From: Nitrosomonadales bacterium
GTDB taxonomy: Bacteria > Pseudomonadota > Gammaproteobacteria > Burkholderiales > Gallionellaceae
NCBI GenBank assembly: GCA_016223025.1
Contig: JACRPU010000039.1
Location: 1-36,206, forward strand
Reading direction: 5' to 3'
DNA length: 36,206 nucleotides
Made by a program: the position numbers and the translations under genes. The first letter of the stretch is position 1, and each line of letters starts with the position of its first letter. Shown here piece by piece: positions 31,978-36,206 of this stretch. The notes under the pieces were generated by a model that searched no databases, had not been told where the DNA came from, and saw only the letters and a list, made by a program, of their open reading frames with translations.

Positions 31978-32564
31978 TGCGCATCAACTTATTGCCGCAC
32001 CGCGCGCAGAAGCGCAAGGCGCGCCAGGTCCAATTCGCCGCGTTCAGCGTGATTTCGCTGCTCCTCGGCGCGGTGGCGGTAGGTTTCGTGCATACCTACA
32101 TCAGCGCCGAAATTTCCTACCAGGAGCGCCGCAACCAGTATCTGAAACAGGAAATCGAAGTCCTGAACAAGCAGATCGCGGAAATAAACAAGTTGCGCGA
32201 GCAAACCGAGTCCCTGCTGTCGCGCAAGACGGTGGTCGAGAATCTGCAAACCACCCGCTCGGACGTGGTGCATCTGATGGATCAGATGTTGCGGATTTTG
32301 CCGGACGGGGTGTACCTGAAATCGCTCAAGCAAACCGGAAGCAAGATCAGCCTGGTCGGCTACGCCCAATCGAACGCGCGGGTTTCCACCCTGATGCGGG
32401 CGATTGATAACTCGCCGTGGCTGGAGCTGCCGGCGCTGGTCGAAATCCACGCGGCGACGGCAAACGGGGCGCGCGTGAGCGAATTCACCCTGAACTTCAG
32501 CCTGAAAAAGCAAGCGCCCGCAACCCCCGCTGCCACGGCCAAACCAGCCGCCACGAAAGGTTAG
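31974..32564 (+). CDS. pilN: Type IV pilus assembly protein PilN
   Basis: A 196-residue inner-membrane protein. The N-terminal M-R-I-N-L-L-P-H motif is the PilM-binding tail; one membrane helix follows (about 20-42), then a coiled coil (about 50-85) and a small periplasmic ferredoxin-like domain (VYLKSLKQTGSKISLVGYAQ). The C-terminus is a low-complexity Ala/Pro/Thr tail. It overlaps pilM by four bases; pilO follows after seven bases. PilN pairs with PilO. Confidence 0.95.
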   Translation: MMRINLLPHRAQKRKARQVQFAAFSVISLLLGAVAVGFVHTYISAEISYQERRNQYLKQEIEVLNKQIAEINKLREQTESLLSRKTVVENLQTTRSDVVHLMDQMLRILPDGVYLKSLKQTGSKISLVGYAQSNARVSTLMRAIDNSPWLELPALVEIHAATANGARVSEFTLNFSLKKQAPATPAATAKPAATKG

Positions 32565-32571
32565 GTGCCTC

Positions 32572-33210
32572 ATGAATTTGCTGGTAGAGCTGAAGAGCAT
32601 TGACCCCAAGAACCCGGGCGGTTGGCCGTGGCCGGTCAAGCTGGTTTCATGCGCGGCTGTTTTTCTGGGAGTAGTGCTGGTGGGCGCAGTTTTTGACTGG
32701 CAGGAACAGTGGGAAACTCTGGGCAAGGTCAAGCAGGAAGAGGAAAAACTGAAAGAAACATTTCTCGACAAAAAGAAGCAGGCCATCAATCTCGACATCA
32801 TCAAGAAGCAGCTTACCGAAACCCAGCAGTCATTCGGCGCATTGCTCAAGCAACTGCCGAACAAGTCGGAAATGGACGCGCTGCTGACGGATATTAACCA
32901 GGCAGGACTGGGGCGCGGCCTGCAGTTTGAACTGTTCCGCCCGGGCGCCGAGATGGTGACCGGCGTATTTGCCGAGCAGCCGATCACGATAAAGGTCACG
33001 GGCGCTTACGACGATCTCGGCAAGTTTGCCAGCGATATTTCCCAATTGCCGCGTATCGTGACGCTGAACAACATCACCGTCGGCCCGACAACCGCGCAAC
33101 TGTCCATGGATGCGACCGCAAAGACTTACCGGTATCTGGACGAAGAGGAACTCGCCGCCCAGAAAAAAGCCGCCAAGCCGGCCGCACCCAAGGCTGGAGC
33201 AAAGAAATGA
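32572..33210 (+). CDS. pilO: Type IV pilus assembly protein PilO
   Basis: A 212-residue inner-membrane protein with one helix (about 24-43), a long coiled coil (about 45-95, DWQEQWETLGKVKQEEEKLK), and a ferredoxin-like periplasmic domain (LPNKSEMDALLTDINQAGLG to TYRYL). The C-terminus is Ala/Lys-rich. It forms heterodimers with PilN and links to PilP. The stop overlaps the pilP start (ATGA). Confidence 0.95.
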   Translation: MNLLVELKSIDPKNPGGWPWPVKLVSCAAVFLGVVLVGAVFDWQEQWETLGKVKQEEEKLKETFLDKKKQAINLDIIKKQLTETQQSFGALLKQLPNKSEMDALLTDINQAGLGRGLQFELFRPGAEMVTGVFAEQPITIKVTGAYDDLGKFASDISQLPRIVTLNNITVGPTTAQLSMDATAKTYRYLDEEELAAQKKAAKPAAPKAGAKK

Positions 33211-33722
33211 CAAAATCGCCCTATCTGTTGCTGCTTGCTTCTGTTCTGCTGCTTGCCGGATGCGGGCGGGAGGAATTCCAGGATTTGCGGGATTTCGTCA
33301 AGAACTCGGGAGCCAACATGCGCGGCAAGGTGGCGCCGCCGCCAGAGATCAAGCCTTACGAACCATTCAATTACGACAACTCGGCGGGTTTGCCCGATCC
33401 GTTCAAACCGCGCAAGGATGCAAAGAAGGCAGAGCACCCCGGACTGAATCAGCCCGACATGGAACGGCGCCGCGAGGCGCTGGAGGAGTTTCCGCTGGAG
33501 AGCCTGAAAATGGTGGGCTTCCTGCATCAGGGCAAGGTTGGCCATGCCATCATCCGTTCGCCCGACAGCAAGCTGCACCGCATCAGGGCAGGCAACTACC
33601 TGGGCCAGAATTTCGGGCAGATCACGGAAATATCCGACACCGAAGTAACCATCAAGGAAACTATTCAGGATAGCGCCGGAGACTGGTCGGAACGCATGAG
33701 CAGCCTGCAACTAATAGAATGA
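33207..33722 (+). CDS. pilP: Type IV pilus lipoprotein PilP
   Basis: A 171-residue lipoprotein with signal and lipobox LLLAGC (lipidated C19). A disordered linker leads to the conserved beta domain (LESLKMVGFLHQGKVGHAII, HRIRAGNYLGQNFGQITEIS), which contacts the secretin PilQ. It starts inside the pilO stop and ends 13 bases before pilQ. Confidence 0.95.
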   Translation: MTKSPYLLLLASVLLLAGCGREEFQDLRDFVKNSGANMRGKVAPPPEIKPYEPFNYDNSAGLPDPFKPRKDAKKAEHPGLNQPDMERRREALEEFPLESLKMVGFLHQGKVGHAIIRSPDSKLHRIRAGNYLGQNFGQITEISDTEVTIKETIQDSAGDWSERMSSLQLIE

Positions 33723-33735
33723 TCGGGAGCAAATT

Positions 33736-35826
33736 ATGAGACAGTTCAATAGCACGTTCAATCACATCATTCGGTTCGCTGCCGCCCTGTTTACAGTTTG
33801 CTCGCTGACCGCCCACGCGCAAAGCGGTGCCGATGCGCAAAACAGCATACAAACCCTCGGCATCAGCAGCGCCCAGGGTGGCAAGCTGGTTCTCAAGGTG
33901 GGGCTGAAGAGCGCGCTTGCCGGCCCGCCCGCCGGGTTTACCATCAACACTCCGCCGCGCATCGCATTCGACTTCCCCGGTACGGCGAACGGGCTGGGCA
34001 AGACGATACAGGAATTCGGTGAAGGCGATCTGCGCAGCGCCAATATCGTGCAGGCCGGGAACCGCACGCGCCTGGTAATCAACCTGAGCCAGATGATGAC
34101 CTACGACACCAGAGTTGACGGCAGCACCCTGCTGATCACCCTGCAAGGCAAGACTGCAGATGATGCGGCGACGAGCCCGGCATCCCGTTTTGCCGAAGCC
34201 AGGCCGGCCGCGCAGAAACACAGCCTGCGCGATGTGGATTTTCACCGTGGCAAAAATGGCGAAGGGCGCATTCAGGTTGACCTGTCCGACAGCAATATGG
34301 GCATAGACATCAAGCGGCAAGGCAAGAGCCTGGTCGTGGATTTCATGAAGACCAGCCTGCCGCGCAACCTGCAGCGCAAGCTTGACGTAACGGATTTCGG
34401 CACGCCGGTGGAAGGCATAGACACCTTCGTGCAAGGCGACGATGTGCGCATGATCATCGAGCCCAAGGGCTTGTGGGAGCAGGCCGCATACCAGACTGAC
34501 AACAAGTTCATCGTGGAAATCAAGTCGCTGGCAGACGATCCGAACAAACCGGTAAAGGGCGGCCCTTTAGGCTATTCCGGCGAAAAGCTGACGCTGAATT
34601 TCCAGAGCATTTCGGTTCGCGAAGCGCTGTACGTGATCGGCGACTTCATCAACAGCAACAATATCCCCATGAACATGATCATCAGCGAATCGGTGGCGGG
34701 CAACCTCACCTTGCGCCTCAAGGACGTGCCATGGGATCAGGCGCTGGATATCATCCTGGAAAGCAAGGATCTGGACAGGCGGATAAATGGCAACGTGATG
34801 CAGATCGCCAAGCGCGACGAGCTGGCAGCCAAGGAAAAAATCAACCTGGCGGCCCAGAACGAGATAGCCGACATGGAAGTATTGCGCACCGAGAGTTTTC
34901 AGCTCAGTTACCAGAAAGGCGATGCGGTCGCCGCCATGCTGACCAACGAAAAGCAGCGCATCCTGTCCAAACGCGGCAGCGCGGTCGTGGATACGCGCAC
35001 CAATACCCTGTTCATCAAGGACACCCCGACCGGACTGGAGGAAGCGCGCAAGCTCATCAAGCAGATAGATGTGCCCGTGCGCCAGGTAATGATCGAGGCG
35101 AGGTTCGTTGAAGCCACCGATAACTTCAACCAGACCCTGGGCGGAAAACTGGGGTTTACCCAGCCGGCGATTGCGGCGGGCAGCGGATCAACCATGATGA
35201 ACGTGGGCGGAGTCGCCACGCAAGGCAAGCTGGATGTCAACGTGAACCTGCCCACTTCCGCCTATACCGCCGGAACGGGCGGCCTGCTGGTTTCGCTGTT
35301 CAACAGCTCGGCCACGAAAATCCTGACGTTGGAGCTGACCGCATCCGAACTGGACGGAGTGACCAAGTCCATCGCCAGCCCGCGCGTGGTGACGGCGGAC
35401 TCGACCGAGGCCAACATCGAGCAGGGTGTCGAAATACCGTATTCAACGGTCAGTTCCTCCGGCACCAGCGTCCAGTTCAAAAAGGCGAACCTGAGCCTAA
35501 AGGTGACGCCGAAAATCACTCCGGACAACAACGTGGATATGAAACTTGGCGTGAATCAGGATACCGTGGGAACTTCGTATGGCGGTGTGCCGAGCGTCAA
35601 CACCAATCAGGTAACCACGCAAGTGCTGGTCGAAAATGGCGGCACGGTGGTGATTGGTGGCGTTTACAAGCAATCCGAAACCAAGTCCACAACCAAAATC
35701 CCGCTGCTGGGGGACGTGCCGGTGATCGGGTGGTTGTTCAAGAACGAAAACCGGACCGACAACAAGACGGAATTGCTGATCTTCATTACTCCGAAAATCC
35801 TGAAAGAAACCTTGAGCCTGCGTTAA
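33736..35826 (+). CDS. pilQ: Type IV pilus secretin PilQ
   Basis: A 696-residue outer-membrane secretin through which the pilus passes. It has a signal peptide (AALFTVCSLTAHAQS), two AMIN domains (about 35-130 and 155-260, peptidoglycan binding), an STN/N0 domain (LNFQSISVREALYVIGDFIN), an N1 domain, and the secretin core ending in VLVENGGTVVIGGVYKQ and TKIPLLGDVPVIGWLFKN, with the end ELLIFITPKIL. A GGGAGC site precedes the ATG. The TAA stop is the first three bases of a dispersed repeat copy. aroK-aroB, the usual next genes, do not follow; repeats and a transposase start do. Confidence 0.96.
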   Translation: MRQFNSTFNHIIRFAAALFTVCSLTAHAQSGADAQNSIQTLGISSAQGGKLVLKVGLKSALAGPPAGFTINTPPRIAFDFPGTANGLGKTIQEFGEGDLRSANIVQAGNRTRLVINLSQMMTYDTRVDGSTLLITLQGKTADDAATSPASRFAEARPAAQKHSLRDVDFHRGKNGEGRIQVDLSDSNMGIDIKRQGKSLVVDFMKTSLPRNLQRKLDVTDFGTPVEGIDTFVQGDDVRMIIEPKGLWEQAAYQTDNKFIVEIKSLADDPNKPVKGGPLGYSGEKLTLNFQSISVREALYVIGDFINSNNIPMNMIISESVAGNLTLRLKDVPWDQALDIILESKDLDRRINGNVMQIAKRDELAAKEKINLAAQNEIADMEVLRTESFQLSYQKGDAVAAMLTNEKQRILSKRGSAVVDTRTNTLFIKDTPTGLEEARKLIKQIDVPVRQVMIEARFVEATDNFNQTLGGKLGFTQPAIAAGSGSTMMNVGGVATQGKLDVNVNLPTSAYTAGTGGLLVSLFNSSATKILTLELTASELDGVTKSIASPRVVTADSTEANIEQGVEIPYSTVSSSGTSVQFKKANLSLKVTPKITPDNNVDMKLGVNQDTVGTSYGGVPSVNTNQVTTQVLVENGGTVVIGGVYKQSETKSTTKIPLLGDVPVIGWLFKNENRTDNKTELLIFITPKILKETLSLR

Positions 35827-35849
35827 CGTGAATCTCGCGCAGCGAGGGC
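35824..35849. repeat. Partial dispersed repeat copy containing the pilQ stop
   Basis: This matches the first part of the repeats at 12117 and 27474 (tgaatctcgcgcagcgaggg), then diverges into another sequence. It begins exactly at the TAA that ends pilQ, so the stop codon is supplied by, or lies in, the repeat. Confidence 0.8.
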
Positions 35850-35873
35850 ATACCGTACCCCTCTCTTTTTGGG

Positions 35874-36067
35874 ATAACCAGCGACTTGGCTGCGGTTTCT
35901 TGCAGCCTAGTCGAGTGGCTAGTTGTTACACCCAGAGGGAGAACGGGGGTGGCGGTCATGACACGGCGTGGCGAAGCCTCCGGGGCGGGAATGACCGCCT
36001 CACACCCGCTCCCGCAAGCGGCTGGCTCCGCCATAACCAGCGACTTGGCGAGCGTTGTTGGCTCGCC
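35874..36067. repeat. Pair of hairpin elements sharing a 17-base head
   Basis: ataaccagcgacttggc occurs at 35874-35890 and again at 36033-36049. Each copy runs into a stem: ggctgc-8-gcagcc (35888-35907) and ggcgagc-7-gctcgcc (36047-36067), each followed by tag. Head and overall shape are kept while the stem sequence changes, with both arms changed together. Confidence 0.8.
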
Positions 36068-36085
36068 TAGCAGCCTGTCTGGCTT

Positions 36086-36106
36086 CTACGATAAAAAAAA
36101 TCGTAG
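36086..36106. repeat. Hairpin with A7 loop, possible IS end
   Basis: ctacgat (36086-36092), seven A, then atcgtag (36100-36106). It lies about 70 bases before the partial transposase start and may mark the element's end; the matching far end is outside the window. Confidence 0.5.
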
Positions 36107-36136
36107 GAAAACCAATCGATTACATTTGCGGTGCGG

Positions 36137-36142
36137 TATAAT
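36137..36142 (+). promoter_or_regulatory. -10 box before the last partial gene
   Basis: A perfect TATAAT lies 35 bases before ATG 36177. No good -35 box sits 16-18 bases upstream. Confidence 0.4.
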
Positions 36143-36176
36143 TGCGCTTGTTAATCAATAAGTTGAGCAACATTTT

Positions 36177-36206
36177 ATGAGCCGCTTCAAGCCGATCAAA
36201 CGTGAC
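36177..36206 (+). CDS. First ten codons of a gene, probably a transposase
   Basis: ATG 36177 opens MSRFKPIKRD and then the window ends. This start resembles that of some IS1182/IS5-group transposases (M-S-R-F-x-P-I-x-R-D/N). A TATAAT box and a hairpin upstream fit an IS end. The call rests on ten residues and on the missing aroK, so it is tentative. Confidence 0.4.
   Translation, partial: MSRFKPIKRD

Larger units (their letters stand above)
35850..36176. other. Intergenic region with structured repeats behind pilQ
   Basis: No gene is supported in these 327 bases. They hold two related hairpin elements (35874-35907 and 36033-36067), a GC-rich stretch between them, an A-loop hairpin (36086-36106), and a TATAAT box (36137-36142) before the next start. 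No T-run terminator for the pil operon was recognised. Confidence 0.7.

Overview
The window reads as a stretch of a betaproteobacterial chromosome. It is GC-rich, and the best guess is the Nitrosomonadales/Gallionellaceae neighbourhood. That guess rests on conserved gene order and protein style (lptD-surA-pdxA with divergent amgK-murU, argH divergent from algZ-algR, mrcA divergent from pilMNOPQ), not on a marker gene. No rRNA, tRNA or CRISPR array was found.

Layout. (1) 1-1243: 5' part of an IS4-type DDE transposase running off the left edge, with a perfect 20-bp hairpin in front of it. (2) 1447-9747, all minus strand: a sensory block. Reading along transcription it holds a large PAS/HAMP histidine kinase and its NarL-type regulator, then a stand-alone receiver, a methyl-accepting protein without a sensor domain, CheY, a STAS protein and CheA. 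No cheW, cheR or cheB is visible; the IS lies just past cheA. (3) 9748-10185: an intergenic region with a large nested palindrome. (4) 10186-16901, minus: envelope and cofactor genes, lptD-surA-pdxA, a repeat-filled gap, then a small methyltransferase overlapping mltA. (5) 16976-20562, plus: amgK-murU (MurNAc recycling), pepP and grxD, followed by a 12-bp tandem repeat and a terminator. (6) argH (minus) divergent from an algZ/algR-type LytS/LytTR pair, then an M17 aminopeptidase, a TrmH-family RNA methyltransferase and a CorA transporter. (7) 27350-27826: a gene-free, repeat-bearing gap. (8) mrcA (PBP1A) with a small nucleotidyltransferase-like gene (minus), divergent from pilMNOPQ (plus). (9) 35827-36206: structured repeats, then the first codons of what looks like a second transposase.

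How the genes work together. Much of the block concerns the cell envelope: LPS assembly (LptD, with SurA as outer-membrane-protein chaperone), peptidoglycan synthesis (PBP1A), cleavage (MltA) and MurNAc salvage (AmgK/MurU), and the type IV pilus alignment complex and secretin (PilM-Q). Signalling is rich: a chemosensory cluster plus three other signalling modules. AlgZ/AlgR-type systems control pili in relatives, so that pair and the pil operon may be linked, but this is inference.

Main unusual points: a CheA carrying two MshEN-like (c-di-GMP-binding type) motifs; an AmgK interrupted by a 44-residue in-frame insertion that looks like a palindromic repeat; several families of dispersed intergenic repeats, one of which contains the pilQ stop codon; a 267-bp nested palindrome; twin hairpins behind pilQ; and absence of ksgA from its usual place after pdxA.
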